Notes under the pieces: model-generated
The model's database searches: none
What the model was told of the DNA's origin: nothing
What the model saw: the letters and a program-made list of their open reading frames with translations, nothing else
Shown here: positions 1 through 11,414 of the stretch, in pieces
How positions within the stretch are numbered: the stretch's first letter is position 1
How the letters are laid out: the number at the start of each line of letters is the position of its first letter
Position numbers and translations under genes: made by a program
Assembly (NCBI RefSeq): GCF_002994745.2
Contig: NC_037088.1
Coordinates: forward strand, 56,810,397-56,874,396
Direction: 5' to 3'
Length of the DNA stretch: 64,000 nucleotides
Source of the DNA: Rosa chinensis
Taxonomy: Eukaryota; Streptophyta; Magnoliopsida; Rosales; Rosaceae

Positions 1-30
1 TCATTTAAAGATTGAATTAAACATATAAGG

Positions 31-135
31 ACTAAATCTTACAAATAAGGACAATTTGCTCTCCACTTGTCACATGTCATGAGTTAATTTACTTTTTTAT
101 CTTTAACTACTTTTTTTGACTTCTAATCCCTTTAT
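31..135. repeat. 105-bp direct repeat, left copy
   Basis: A stretch of about 105 bp here recurs at about 1471-1575 with scattered differences. Both copies contain the same run: AATAAGGACAATTT, then CACTTG, then ATGAGTTAATTTACTTTTTTA. The two copies flank the Mutator-like element at 144-1466. They are probably ends of an older element into or beside which the MULE inserted. The class of the older element is not clear. Confidence 0.6.
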
Positions 136-143
136 AAAGATTA

Positions 144-1466
144 GGGAAAATGATCATTTACCCAATTTTAGGCTAAAAATTGCCCACTTGCTCCACCAAC
201 TGTTTTTTAACCCCATTTACCCAAAACACTCTAAGGGATTATTTCCCATTTACCCAATTAATTCTTTTTCTTTTTTTTTTGAGACTTTTTTGCCCTCTCC
301 TTTCTCACTTAGAGAGAGAAGTCACCCTCCACCTTGCTGTGCTCCGGTGACAAGTGGCCGGCGCGGTCTCCGGCGACCGGCGACCGGTGACCGGTGACCG
401 GACTCTGGCGAACGGTGACGGGGTTCCGGCGACCGGTGACCGGAATCCGGCTATTATTGCCCCCCAGTAATCATATTACTGTCCTCCAGTAATTATATTA
501 TTGCCTCCCAAAAATCATATTATTGCCGTCCAGTGAATTGTATGAACTCCAAAAACCAAAATGAATACACTACAGGAACAATTGATCAATTTGTAATCAT
601 ATTACTGCCCTCCAGTAATCATATTACTGCCTCCCAATACAAAGTCCAATGTCTCTACTGCCTCCCAATAGACCACCAAAAATGCACATTTTTGTAGGAT
701 TCACAGATAATTTGACTTTAATACACAGAAAACAACATGTAACTTATCAAAACACCACACTATAGTGATCCATGTCCCTCGTATCAAAGTCTACTGGGGG
801 CCAATAATGTTTCTACTGCCCCCCAGTAGACCATCAAACAAACCCCACATTTTTTTTAGTGGGGGGCACCCATGCTTCTCCAGCCTGATTCCGGCACGAT
901 TCCGACCGGACTCTTCTCCAGTCTCTCACCTGCAGCCCTTCTCCGACCGGTCCTAGCCCCGACGTAGCCCATCTCCAGTCGCTCACCTGCAGCGCATCTC
1001 CGACCGGTCCCATCTCCGCCTTCGTCTTCCCCAGGCCCTCTTCTCCAGTCTCTCACTTGCAGCCCATCTCCGACCGGCCTCAGATCGGTGATCCGTGATT
1101 GAGGATGGTCGGCACCAGATCAGTGATCGGCACCAGAACGGTGTTCAGTGATTGGCAGAGGTCGACGAAGATGGGGCTTGGGATGTGCTAGCCGGCGCCG
1201 AGATCGAGGTCGACGAAGAAGATGTTGAAGACGTGGTCGCCACTGCCGGCTAGAGAGAGAGAGAGAGAGAGAGGAGGTGGAGATCGGGGGGAGAGCGAGA
1301 GAGTTTGGGAAGGAGAGAGAGACTGAGAGGAGATGGATGGGTTTAAATTTAATTAATAGGGGCTAAAATGTCAATAGATGTTAGATTGGGTAAACGAGGT
1401 TAAAAAACTCTTGGTGGAGTAAGTGGGCAATTTTTTGCCCAAAATTGTGTAAGTGGTCACAGCCCC
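144..1466. mobile_element. Non-autonomous Mutator-like element (MULE) 1
   Basis: The first about 47 bp (starting GGGAAAATGATCATTTACCC) match the inverted complement of the last about 47 bp (ending AGTGGTCACAGCCCC) with a few mismatches. The element is flanked by the perfect 9-bp direct repeat TAAAGATTA at 135-143 and 1467-1475. Long inverted repeats plus a 9-bp target duplication are diagnostic of Mutator-like elements. The inside is GC-rich, with short repeats of the type CCGGTGACCGG and CCCCCAGTAATCATATTACTG-like units, and a GA microsatellite near 1252-1272. No transposase is visible, so it would depend on a helper element. The short open frames inside do not resemble known proteins. Confidence 0.8.
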
Positions 1467-1470
1467 TAAA

Positions 1471-3050
1471 GATTAAATCTTGCAAATAAGGACAATTTAC
1501 CCACCACTTGCCACTTGTCATGAGTTAATTTACTTTTTTACTCTTAACTACTTCTTTTAACTTCTAATATCTTAATATTGCCTTCTTTTTTCTTTTCTTT
1601 TTTAGAATAATCTCTCATGTTACCATGTGTCAATAAGATATTTACAATTTTAACATTTATGCATGGATAACTAAATCTTAATTATTTTCTTTAATCCAAA
1701 CTCTTGCTACTACACCCACTGCACTCATACTCGTCCAGTTCTGCTACTGCACTCATCATCGCCTAATTCTACTACTGTACTCATACTCATCCAATTCTGC
1801 TACTGCACTTGTACTTGTGTTCTGCTACTGCACTCATTATCGCTTATTCCTGCTATTGCACTAGTTCAATCCTGCTACTGCACTCATACTCGTGTAATCC
1901 TGCTACTGCACTCATCAATCATCATCGCCTAATCCTGATATCCAATATCACCATTCAAAACTAACTCAACCAACTTCCAAACTACCATCATAATAATAAC
2001 AATTTGGCAAATTCAAACATGCAAGTTCATGTAATCAGGGAATCCCATTTTCAATCACATCAACCAGGGACATTCAAACCCCAACCAAAGCAACTATAAT
2101 TCACCCACAAACTCCAAGGCCTTTTCCAATAAAATTTCAACTCACCTTATTTACAGTAACAAGAAATGGACCTTAAGCTGTTGTCCTCACTTCACGACAA
2201 GAACACAACAATTCTTGAGAAATTTCATTCTCCTCAGTTTCACCAACTCTGTAAATTAAACGTATCAAGCATCAGTTCTCATGCTAACAGTAAGAATCGA
2301 GCTAGTAATAACCTAAGGAAACCCGAAATCAACACCATGAACAATTATTCAAACAGAGACTATAAACACCCAAATCCAACTTCCCCCAAAACATAATCGA
2401 ATTCAAAATCTATCTACACTAGCATGTAGAGCTCAGAGAGGAGATTAAGTTTCATACCATACATGGCTCAGTCTCTACCCGAATTTGTCAGAACATTCCT
2501 AAAAAGCTCGCCTGAAAGCTTGAGACTTCCCACTTCGATTCGACTTCATCTGAGCTTCTCTGTGAAAACTCGAACCGTACACGTGATCGAGACACCGATA
2601 CCATTCGAACATTGGTGGTCCTCCTCCGCATCACAGCCGGAATTTGCAAAGAACCCGCCGAGATACTCAGAGCTTTCGAGCTTCGAATAGTCGTCGTCTA
2701 ACGTCGGGTCGAGAAATTAAGGACATGGATCACACCGCTGAACATATGGTTCGATCTCTGTCAGGTAGATCGATTGGGTCCCTGATCTGCAGAGGTTGCA
2801 GCCGAGGTAGGGCTGGAGAATGGGTCGAGGTGTTGAGCTATCTTAATGCTTATCTGTTTTGGGTTTTCGTTTTGGGTGTTAGTATTTGGTCAGTGGCATA
2901 CGCGTAAATATTTCATAAAACTGAGTATTTTGGTAATTTTCCATTAGAATTGGGAGTTAGACTTGCATCATTTGGCTTTTGGGCCTGGGCTTATGTCCTT
3001 ATTTGTATAAATCTTTTTTAAAGTGAGTTTTCTGTGTTTACATCTTTGGT
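1471..3050. other. Intergenic repeat-rich stretch with right copy of the 105-bp repeat
   Basis: Starts with the right copy of the 105-bp repeat (to about 1575). From about 1695 to 1940 it holds an imperfect minisatellite with a unit around 30-36 bp built on TGCTACTGCACTCAT. Near 2985-3016 the sequence resembles the inverted complement of the repeat at 1471, so 1468-3016 may itself be a decayed terminal-inverted-repeat element. No credible gene is seen. The open frames at 2166-2396, 2463-2690 and 2644-2907 look like chance. Confidence 0.4.
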
Positions 3051-3902
3051 CATGTGCTACTATGTAATTTTCTAATTTTTATTCCCCCTAACCAAATTCA
3101 GAGAGAAATGGCAACTTTGCCCTTAACATAATTAAGAAACCGCAACCACTGTCACTCATCTCTCTTTCATCCCGATCTCACTCTCTCTCTCTCTATCTCC
3201 CCCGTCTCTCCTCCGACAAGTCTCTCTGTCTCTCCTCCGTGCCATCTCTCTTCTTTCTAACGACGAAACCAACCTCAATCCACCACAATTTCCTCTTCTC
3301 CTTCCTCTCTAGCTTCTTCTTCTTCCTCTAGTTCTCAAATGCGGCAAACCACCCAAGAAAGGACTCGATCCGGCAAGGACCTCAGCTCCGTTTTGCAGAA
3401 CCACTAGCAGCAGTCGTTTCAGGCTTAGGCTCTGGCGACCTGTCACGGCCAAATCTGTGGTTGTGGGGGGAATCTAGCTTTGAATCACTTTCCGATCAAG
3501 TGTGGTGCTGGAGGTGGTGGTTACCAGAAGCATCGGGCTGCTGTGGTGCTTGTGATGGTCACCGGAGTACGTCCGGGTCTCTGTCTCGGCGGTCGCATTC
3601 GTCTTGAGACTGATACGTCGTGAAGAAGGTGATGGATCTCCTGCTCGATTCAACTCAGATATCGACTTGGGTGCCCAGAGCATTTTCTGGGTGCCCATAT
3701 CAATTTTTTTATTTTAATTTTATTTTTAAGTAATGGGGCAGAAGGAAAGAAAAAAAAGTTTTAAATGTCTATCAGGGAGCGATAGATGTCTATTGGAGGG
3801 TAATAGACATTTTGAATTGATGTAATCTCCCCGTTTTATTTTTCTAATTTTAAGAACATTAGTTCATATTCCTGTGACCAAAAGTTCTATTGGGGGAGGG
3901 GG
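3051..3902. other. Intergenic, probable decayed transposable element
   Basis: A CT-rich 5'-UTR-like tract (about 3160-3330) is followed by sequence with the same AGACGTCTATTGGGGGCAATAGAC-like words found further right. No coding region can be supported. It probably belongs to the same element family as the tandem repeat at 3903-5381. Confidence 0.3.
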
Positions 3903-5381
3903 GCGAATATACGTCTATTGGGAGCAATAAACCTTTCCAGCGACCTATGAGATCACCGACGACCTCTTTTGGGACCTCAGGTGAGGTTTTCAGAAAAGTC
4001 CAGCGGGCGACAGCCTGTGACCCGAATCCGGCAACAGGTGACTAGATTCCGGCAAAGTCTCCTATGGTTTATCTCTCTTCCATTTTTTTCTCTCTAAGTA
4101 ACAAAGGGTGAGGGTAAAATAGTCTTAAAAATAAAAAACTTAATGGGGTATTAGGGAAGACTTCCTTAGAGTGTTTTGGGTAAGAGATAATTAAAAAAAC
4201 TTAATGGGGTAAGTGGGAAAAAAAATCTCTATAAATGGGATAAATGGACAAAAACCCTAAAAAAAAAAAAAAAAAAAAAAGACTAACAAATTAAATAAGA
4301 CTAGCTAGCTAGTTGAATTCTAAAAAACACTAATTTTCTCAATTTAGACTAGCTATTGCATGCGCTAATTAACAAGCTACTTTTATATCGATCATTTTCA
4401 AAGCTGGAAAAGTGTTTGCAAAGAAAAAGCCCCATTGTTGGACTTGGCGGAAAGCTCGTCATCATTTTCGCAGAAACAATGTACGTAGCAACCCCATCAA
4501 CAACTCCATAATTGATTTCTGGTCATTGAGACTACTATGAAGTAGCTGAAAAGAGATATATATAACTTTGTAAGTAGCTGGGAAATATATATACAATCTA
4601 GTCATCTTTGACTCGCGAATATACGTCTATTGGGGGGCAATAAACGTCTATTGAGAGCAATAAACCTTTCCAGGGACCTATGAGATCACCGACGACCTCT
4701 TTTGGGACCTCCGACGAGGTTTTCAGAAAAGTCCAGCAGGCGGCAGCCGGTGACCCGAATCTGGCAACTGGTGACCAGATTTCAGCGGCCGGTGACGGGG
4801 CTCCGGCAAAGTCTTCTATGGTTTATCTCTCTTCCATTTTCTTTCTCTCTAAGTAACAAAGGGGTAAGGGTAAAATAGTCTTAAAAATAAAATATAAAAA
4901 TAAAAACTTAATAGGGTATTAGAGAAGACTTCCTTTAGAGTGTTTTGGGTAAGAGATAATTAAAAAAACTTAATGGGGTAAGTGGGAACAAAAAATCCCT
5001 ATAAATGGAGTAAATTGACAAAAATCCTAAAAAAATAAAATAAAAGACTAACAAATTAAATAAGACTAGCTAGGTAGTTGAATTCTAAAAACCACTAATT
5101 TTCTCAATTTAAACTAGCTATTGCATGCGCTAGTTAACAAGCTACTTTTATATCGATCATTTTCAAAGCTGGAAAAGTGTTTGCAAAGAAAAAGCCCCAT
5201 TGTTGGACTTGGCGGAAAGCTCGTCATCGTTTTCATAGAAACAATGTACGTAGTAACCCCAACAACAACTCCATAGTTGATTTCTGGTCATTGAGACGAC
5301 TATGAAGTAGCTAAGAAGAGATACATAGAACTTTGTAAGTAGCTGGGAAATATATATACAACTTAGTCATCTTTGACTCGC
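3903..5381. repeat. Tandem duplication of about 0.7 kb units
   Basis: Unit 1 runs about 3903-4614 and unit 2 about 4615-5381. Both begin GCGAATATACGTCTATTGGG and end CATCTTTGACTCGC. They share the same internal order: a CGACGACCTCTTTTGGGACCT block, a CCTTAGAGTGTTTTGGGTAA block, a homopolymer A stretch, and the block AAAGCCCCATTGTTGGACTT. The middle of each unit matches the terminal region of MULE 1 in inverse orientation, so each unit contains a MULE-related end. Unit 2 is about 55 bp longer through small insertions. Confidence 0.75.
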
Positions 5382-6060
5382 AAAGTCAGACTCATGGTTT
5401 TGGCTTTCTATTCACACATTTGAGTGGAAATGAAAGTAGCTAGCTAGCTAGATCGATGATGATGAATATGATGATGATCATCATCCTGATCCACGTCAGA
5501 ATTAGATAGATAGATGCACCTTATAATTGGCATCGATCGAGACTTTGAGTTGCCCCCAGATTGCAAGGCACGTAAAAGAGAACAACCTTTACACACGATA
5601 CGCCACGTACACCCTTTAATTCTTCACAAACCAAACTAGGGCAACTACTAGGGATCACATTCTGATTGAGTTTCCTTAGACATCCATCCCTTTTAGAGAA
5701 GCATCGTATATTAGTCATCGCTTCAATAGGAGCTATCCCCTAAAACTAGTCGATCTCTATTGGGAAAGTGGGCAACCACAAAGGTGTGAGGCCGCACACG
5801 TTTATAGACAGCGGATGATCAAAAATGCATGGTCATTGATGGTTGAAAATTCAGGGATTTTATCGATTTTATTTAACTTTTACTTTGTTATTCTCTACTA
5901 TAAAATTTAAATTTAATAGTTGAATTTCTTATACACAAGGGAATCAGGAAATCACCATACTCGTTCACAGTTATGTCCGACATCTATCTATATATATAAA
6001 CACAATAATTTTAATTATAATTAAAATATTCTCCAATAAATGTCCTTAATAAACTCCATA
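5382..6060. other. Intergenic, no gene seen
   Basis: Contains short AGCT and GAT/ATC microsatellite runs near 5440-5490. No coding region, RNA gene or well-bounded element is seen. Confidence 0.4.
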
Positions 6061-6398
6061 TCTATACTATTATTAAGAGAATAGAGTTTGCTCTCCAAAA
6101 CTGAATTTTTTTACTAATTTAATTTGTATATATTAAAAAAATATGAAATATAATTAATCAATAAGGATAATATGGTAAATTAAAAAATAAAGAAAAAAAA
6201 TTTAAAAAAAAACAAAACAAAAAATGTGATAGTTGTACAAAATTTTTTTCCACTATCTTTAACTTCTCTCCCCGCACAATATAGTGGGTGGGCTCTCAGT
6301 TAACAAATGTGTTTCAACCATCCGCTGTCAAATATGAATTTGGTTCCAACAACTAAAATGACCTTAGCACGTACGTGCTTGCATACGTCACTTCTAGT
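6061..6398 (+). mobile_element. Non-autonomous Helitron
   Basis: Begins TCTATACTATTATTAAGAGA after an A and ends CTAGT. About 15 bp before the end is the perfect palindrome AGCACGTACGTGCT (6366-6379). The 5' TC, the 3' hairpin and the CTRRT end are Helitron hallmarks. The base after the end is G rather than the usual T, so the insertion site has drifted or the end is slightly misplaced. No coding capacity. Confidence 0.7.
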
Positions 6399-6811
6399 GT
6401 TAAAATCTAAAAGCTAAAAAAAAACAAAAAAAGACAGACAAACACGTTTCCTCGGAAATTTTCTTCTTTCCACATGTATAATTGGGCGTACGAAACACAC
6501 GTGATTCAAGCCATCATTTGTGCTCATTCACATGCATGATACCTTTTTCGTTTTTTCTTCATTCAAACCGTAGCATGTCTAATTCATGTGAACCATTTCC
6601 AGCAAAGACAGGATACTTACTATTCCAGGCCAAATGCTAAGAACGGCTGGCAATTACCTCGATACTAGGGCACAGCTGACCCCTTAGTCCTTTTGTTTTA
6701 TCTTGATTAGTCACTATAGATTTTTCTGCTGACTCATCCTTGAAGCTTCCTCTTTCATAATAGAACAGAGCCAAGATCTGGAAGGATAGAAATTAAGCAA
6801 GAAAATGTGAG
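6399..6811. other. Intergenic, upstream of the ZAT11-like gene
   Basis: No gene or bounded element seen. It contains several ACGT cores (for example GTACGAAACACACGTG near 6490) that could be bZIP or bHLH sites, and a TGACTCA site near 6730. None is testable from sequence alone. Confidence 0.3.
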
Positions 6812-6826
6812 AGAATCTTCTGGAAG
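6812..6826 (+). promoter_or_regulatory. Perfect three-unit heat shock element upstream of the ZAT11-like gene
   Basis: The sequence AGAATCTTCTGGAAG matches nGAAnnTTCnnGAA exactly, the binding site of trimeric heat shock factors. It lies 455 bp before the ATG at 7281. A W-box core TTGACT follows at 6852-6857. Both agree with known stress induction of ZAT genes, but activity is inferred. Confidence 0.5.
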
Positions 6827-7153
6827 TTGAAGATTCCTGGAAAAAATGATATTGACTCACTCTTTCTAGCTCACCACAGCAGACTTGTTCTGCTGTGTAA
6901 GCCAGGTGTCATGCTCACGCCGTTAGTTGTTAACTTGTTTTATATACCAATTTGTTGGCTTTTTCACACTAAACAAACAAACAACTAGTTAAAGCTTATT
7001 TTTTTATTTCCTAAAATTCCCTCTTACACTACTCTCTGTTTTCTTCTTATCCGATAAGAGAAACGAGGTCTTAATTGTCATTCTGATCAGATATGTCAAC
7101 TATATCTCACTGACTAACGTACACACCAAGTTAAAGCACCTCCCTTTATTCCC

Positions 7154-7161
7154 TATAAATA
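7154..7161 (+). promoter_or_regulatory. TATA box of the ZAT11-like gene
   Basis: TATAAATA lies 127 bp before the start codon, which would give a 5' UTR of roughly 95 bp. It is the only good TATA match close upstream of the ATG. Confidence 0.65.
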
Positions 7162-7280
7162 CCAAACCCCCTAAACTCCAGTGTTCCATTCCTTTGCTCA
7201 TTTCATTACATAACCCAAAAGAGTAAACTACCCTCCTTCCTTAAAAGCACCCCTTTTGCCAAAAAGTTCAGAACGTCACC

Positions 7281-7853
7281 ATGAAGAGAAGCATCACAGA
7301 GCTCGATCACAGCGTAACCATGGCGAATTGCTTGATGCTGCTCTCTCGAGGCAACGACTACGACTCGTTGATCTCCACCTCATCATCTTCCTCCCCCAGC
7401 CGCGTCTTCGAGTGCAAGACTTGTAATCGTCAGTTCCCTTCGTTCCAGGCGCTTGGAGGACACAGAGCGAGTCACAAGAAGCCGAGGCTAGCCGGAGGAG
7501 ACGGGTCGAGTTCCGACAGCCAGTCGTCTTCGCCGAGCAAACCCAAGACTCACGAGTGCAACATATGCGGGTTGGAGTTTGCTATAGGTCAGGCCTTGGG
7601 GGGTCACATGAGGAGGCACAGAGCAGCCGTGACTGATAATAACAATCATCACCAGAAAAATAACGGAGTACAATCGAATTCTATGATGGGTTTGAATTCT
7701 AATCTGGGCCAAGTAGTTGTCCCGGTTTTGAAGAAGACGAATAGCAGCAGGAGAATTTTGTGTTTGGATCTCAACTTGACGCCCTTTGAGAATGACATGG
7801 AGATTCTTGGAATAGGGAAAAAAACTCCTCCTCTTGTTGAGTTTATTTTCTAG
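7281..7853 (+). CDS. ZAT11-like: C2H2 zinc-finger transcriptional repressor, ZAT11-like
   Basis: A single-exon, 190-residue nuclear protein. Two plant-type zinc fingers carry the QALGGH signature: finger 1 at about residues 45-65 (C45, C48, H61, H65) and finger 2 at about 93-113 (C93, C96, H109, H113). Near the N-terminus is the leucine-rich L-box (ANCLMLLS). At 163-166 is an EAR repression motif, DLNL, in the context LCLDLNLTPFEND, as in ZAT11 and ZAT12. Two-finger EAR proteins of this C1-2i class recruit co-repressors and act in heat, oxidative, wounding and cold responses. The N-terminus (MKRS), the short spacing and the C-terminal context fit ZAT11 better than ZAT10 or ZAT12. Upstream are a TATA box (7154) and a heat shock element (6812). 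Being intronless is normal for this family. Confidence 0.93.
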   Translation: MKRSITELDHSVTMANCLMLLSRGNDYDSLISTSSSSSPSRVFECKTCNRQFPSFQALGGHRASHKKPRLAGGDGSSSDSQSSSPSKPKTHECNICGLEFAIGQALGGHMRRHRAAVTDNNNHHQKNNGVQSNSMMGLNSNLGQVVVPVLKKTNSSRRILCLDLNLTPFENDMEILGIGKKTPPLVEFIF

Positions 7854-9738
7854 ATAGGTCATAGAATTTGAATTCATTTTGTACTGTAAATCATCACATA
7901 GACTCATAGAGTTGCCCAGGGATACCGTATACGGTACGATGACTACGATCCATTTGTATTTGTTCATTACAATTTACATACAATAAGAGAGATTATTTTC
8001 ACGCATAGGCTTTTTTTTATCTTTTTTTTTTTTTTTTTTACAGAATATCATGCATAGGCTTTGTTTAGTTACATCTTTGCTTTCTTCAGTTAAATGGGTT
8101 TGACTTTATAGTTTTAGTTTATATAATTGAAGAAGATAATGATTAAATTGATCTGAAGAATAACTAGTACTGATTATGAGATAAATAACTAGTTAAATAG
8201 CTAAAGATGGAGATAGTATTCAATGCACTTATGTGCAATTGTATCAATATGAATAGACTACTGGATAACATCAAGTACATTTTTTAGTTATTAAAAAAAT
8301 ATTATTTATAAATATCAATAGCTCAAATCTGCTACAATGGCTGGTGCATAAGTAGTACTTAGAAGAATTTTACTTAAAGACGGAGAAGAGAAAAAAGAAA
8401 AGAAAATATTATGTCGAGTAGTAACCAGCATCACTCAATGCATGTATACATATAATATGGGTGACTTCTTTTTTGGAAAGGAATATGGGTGACTTCTATG
8501 CATTAGATAATTTAGAAAAATTTATTGATCATGATATGGGCCCGTGGTAATTAATGAAATCATAGGGCTGCCGGGATCTGTGGAAAAATAAAGATATTTT
8601 ACGGTTTGACTATCTCAGTACTAGCTAGACCATAATGAGAACAAAATAAAAACAAATGAAGAAGAATTCTTCTTCTTCCTTTTTTTTTTTCTTTTTCTTC
8701 TTGAATGCATATAACAAAATATATTATTATCTAGAACTTCCTATCATAAATGGGTAATTAATCGTATAACGTCCACACACACCATATCAACTAAAAATTA
8801 AAAATGCTGGCTCATTCAAATAAATCTATCAATTAATTAATTTCGGTGTGTTGACATAATAATTTTAGGGAAATGAAAAGCAAACCCAAATACTACAAGA
8901 TGTTGAATTCTAGGTTCGCCACTGGCCAAAGAGTTTCAAAATTTTATTTTTCAATGACAGTATTAACCATGTACCATAAACCCTTGAATTAGGACCAAGT
9001 GGTGAGGGTGAGGGTGTGAATTAAGTTAGGACGAAGTTAGGTTAGAGTCCGATTTTCTCCAATGTAACAAAAAAGAAGTAACAACAATGTATAAATATTT
9101 TTTTTTAGTTTAACTTGTTCTTAAAAAAGAAAAAAATTAAAAACTCGCTGTATCTCTTTTGACGCCTCTATTACACGAACCAAATCAAGGGGTGTGTCGT
9201 AGCTTCCAACCTTTTTGTAGAAGCTAGTGCGCAGTACATCACTCTATTTCGACTTTCAATAGAAAGTTAGAACTTGGAATGTCCAAGTTGCAGCTCTCTA
9301 GAAGAGAACTTGTTTAGAAGATTAAGCTGCAAAAGTCAATAACTCCTCGGTGCCGTTTCAAGACATATAATCGAAATCTTATCTTAGCTAGCTATGGTTG
9401 CTTTCGATTGGGTAAGTCTTTATTTAGATAACTTCTTATTAATGATCGTCTACACACGTCGTTTCAACATTACTTAATATGTTTGATGTAACTTAGGAAC
9501 AAAAATGAAGAGATTGATGTTATGACGCGTATGTATCAGTTGGTTGGTTTACTTAGAAGATGGGTTTCCAAGAGTTGGTATTTGGAAATTTCATGAGTGG
9601 TTGTTGTTGAGTATTGAACCCGGTTTTACAATACATTCCAGTATTCCACGTTAATGATCATAACCGTGATTTTTCTTGAATGCTATCTTTTTTCTAAAAA
9701 TTACAACATATATCAAAAGTTGTTTGATCAATTATATA
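7854..9738. other. Intergenic, AT-rich, no gene seen
   Basis: The first about 150 bp are probably 3' UTR of the zinc-finger gene, ending before the poly-T run near 8011-8040. Beyond that there are AT-rich sequence and simple repeats only. No tRNA, coding region or element with defined ends is recognised. Confidence 0.4.
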
Positions 9739-9929
9739 TCTCTATTAATAAAGAAAACGATCAAGCTTCACCAAAATAAGAATTGCTCAAACTACCTTCC
9801 ATAATAAAAAATTATCGTAAAATAAAAAAGAAAAATACATAAATATAAAATATTCAATGTGATAAGAATACTTTCATGTTCTTTTTCCATTCATCAACAA
9901 TACATTCATTGCACGGGTATGAGGCTAAT
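9739..9929 (+). mobile_element. Possible short Helitron remnant
   Basis: Starts TCTCTATTAATAAAG after an A and ends CTAAT, which fits the CTRRT rule. The last T is shared with the start of the next Helitron. The 3' hairpin is weak, so the boundaries are tentative. Confidence 0.35.
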
Positions 9930-10535
9930 CTATACTATTATTAAGAGAGCTTGCTCTCCATAACTAATTTTTTTTTTTGACCAAATCACCTCTTATATAT
10001 TAAAAAAACTTTGAATCAGAATAATCAATAGGGACAATAAAGTCAATTTACAAAATAAAAAATAAAATAAATGTAATAGAATTGTGGAAACATAGTGGTG
10101 GTTTATGTGAGAAAACTCTTAATATTTTTAACTACCTTCCTACACACTCTTGAAAAGAAAAGAAAAAAAAACGAATTCCATATAGACGTCGTGTGGAGGA
10201 CCATGTTAGTATTAAGAGAAGATGCTTTGCTAGCTAAAATGAGTGTGAAATTACATATGAATCCTTATACTAATTAAAAATTATATCTAGCTAATAATTA
10301 AGGGATAAGAAGGTAAATAATAAAATCAAAATTGAAATCAAAACTAAAAAAATAAAATAAAAGAAAAAATATCACTTCTCTGCAGGTAACTTCCCACTAT
10401 GTGCATTTCACCCATGAAAGAGTGTACTTCTCATTATCTGTAGTAAATCCCATTTTTTTGATAAATTTTCCTACATCCATTTAATTAATTAACCACACCT
10501 ATTGAGTCATTTGAGTGTGTCTTTTCTAATTTATA
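9929..10535 (+). mobile_element. Helitron 5' ends, nested
   Basis: A Helitron start, TCTATACTATTATTAAGAGA, lies at 9929. A second, decayed copy of the same head lies near 10205 (ATTAAGAGAAGATGCTTTG, then a GAGTGTGAAA block). No 3' end is found before the complete copy at 10536, so these are probably truncated or interrupted copies. The 60-residue open frame at 10095-10277 spans these heads and is not considered a gene. Confidence 0.5.
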
Positions 10536-10867
10536 TCTATACTATTATTAAGAGAAGAGGCTTTGTTAGTCAAAGTGAACGTGAAAAGACACGAAAACCC
10601 TCATACCATATATTATTTTTAAATAATTTCTAATATTTGAAGGGTATTACAGTAAATAATAAAAAACTGATTATCAGTTTTTAAAAGAAAAAAATAGGTT
10701 CCCACTAACCCATTATGTAGGTGGATAACTTCCCACTATCTTATTATGCAGATAACTTCTCAAATTTATTTAATTTCAATAATTTTTAAGACATAAATAT
10801 TACAAAAAGAAAATTTAAAACGAAAAATCTGCTTTACATATGCATAGCATATGTGGGCAAGACTAGT
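10536..10867 (+). mobile_element. Complete non-autonomous Helitron (332 bp)
   Basis: Begins TCTATACTATTATTAAGAGA after A10535 and ends CTAGT before T10868, matching Helitron insertion between A and T. A perfect stem-loop with 8-bp arms (ACATATGC, loop ATA, GCATATGT) lies at 10836-10854, 8 bp before the CTAGT end. It has no coding capacity. Confidence 0.85.
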
Positions 10868-11360
10868 TATATTTAAGAGAAGAGATTCTGTTAACCAAAT
10901 TGAGTGTGAAAAGACAATAAAAATCTTAGACCTTATATTAATTTTATATAGCTTTTAGTAACTTAGTGGTAGCATGGTAAATAGAAAAATAAAAAATTAT
11001 ATGAAAAAGATTTTTTTTTTTCCAGACAATTAACTAACCATGTATGCAATAACCACCCATAACTCAGGTGACCTCCCACTCGATCTCTTTCATCTAAAAT
11101 AACTTCTATTTTTTTTAAGTATAATAAATACGAAAATGTTCACCTAATCAGTTATTGACTCATAAAATAATGTTCAACCACCTGTATATGTAAATTTAAT
11201 GGCAGAGAGAATTATTATTAAATTGAGGTGTTTTGTTTCCACCATTTGATGTAAATCTAAAAGTTGTTAAACATAAATTTTCTGGCCAGCAATTAACCAG
11301 GTGAACACCACTAATAATAAATAATAAAATTTTTACACATGCACAACATGTCTTTTTTTG
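10868..11360 (+). mobile_element. Decayed Helitron copy
   Basis: A fourth copy of the Helitron head (TTTAAGAGAAGAGATTCTGTT, then GAGTGTGAAAAGAC) follows directly after the complete one. A possible 3' hairpin, ACATG/CATGT, lies near 11337-11350, but no CTRRT end is clear. Confidence 0.4.
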
Positions 11361-11414
11361 CTCATATACTCAAAAATAGGTAAGCTATATACTCAAAAAT
11401 AGGTAAGCTATATA
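11361..11414. repeat. Two-copy tandem repeat, 27-bp unit
   Basis: The words ATACTCAAAAATAGGTAAGCT occur twice in a row with a period of about 27 bp. Confidence 0.7.

Noticed and set aside
1695..1940. CRISPR-like spaced repeats
   Set aside because: The units are imperfect, without unique spacers, and the DNA is a plant nuclear chromosome. It is a minisatellite.
7488..7967. 159-residue reverse-strand open frame
   Set aside because: It lies across the ZAT11-like coding region in antisense and reads like a shadow of it.
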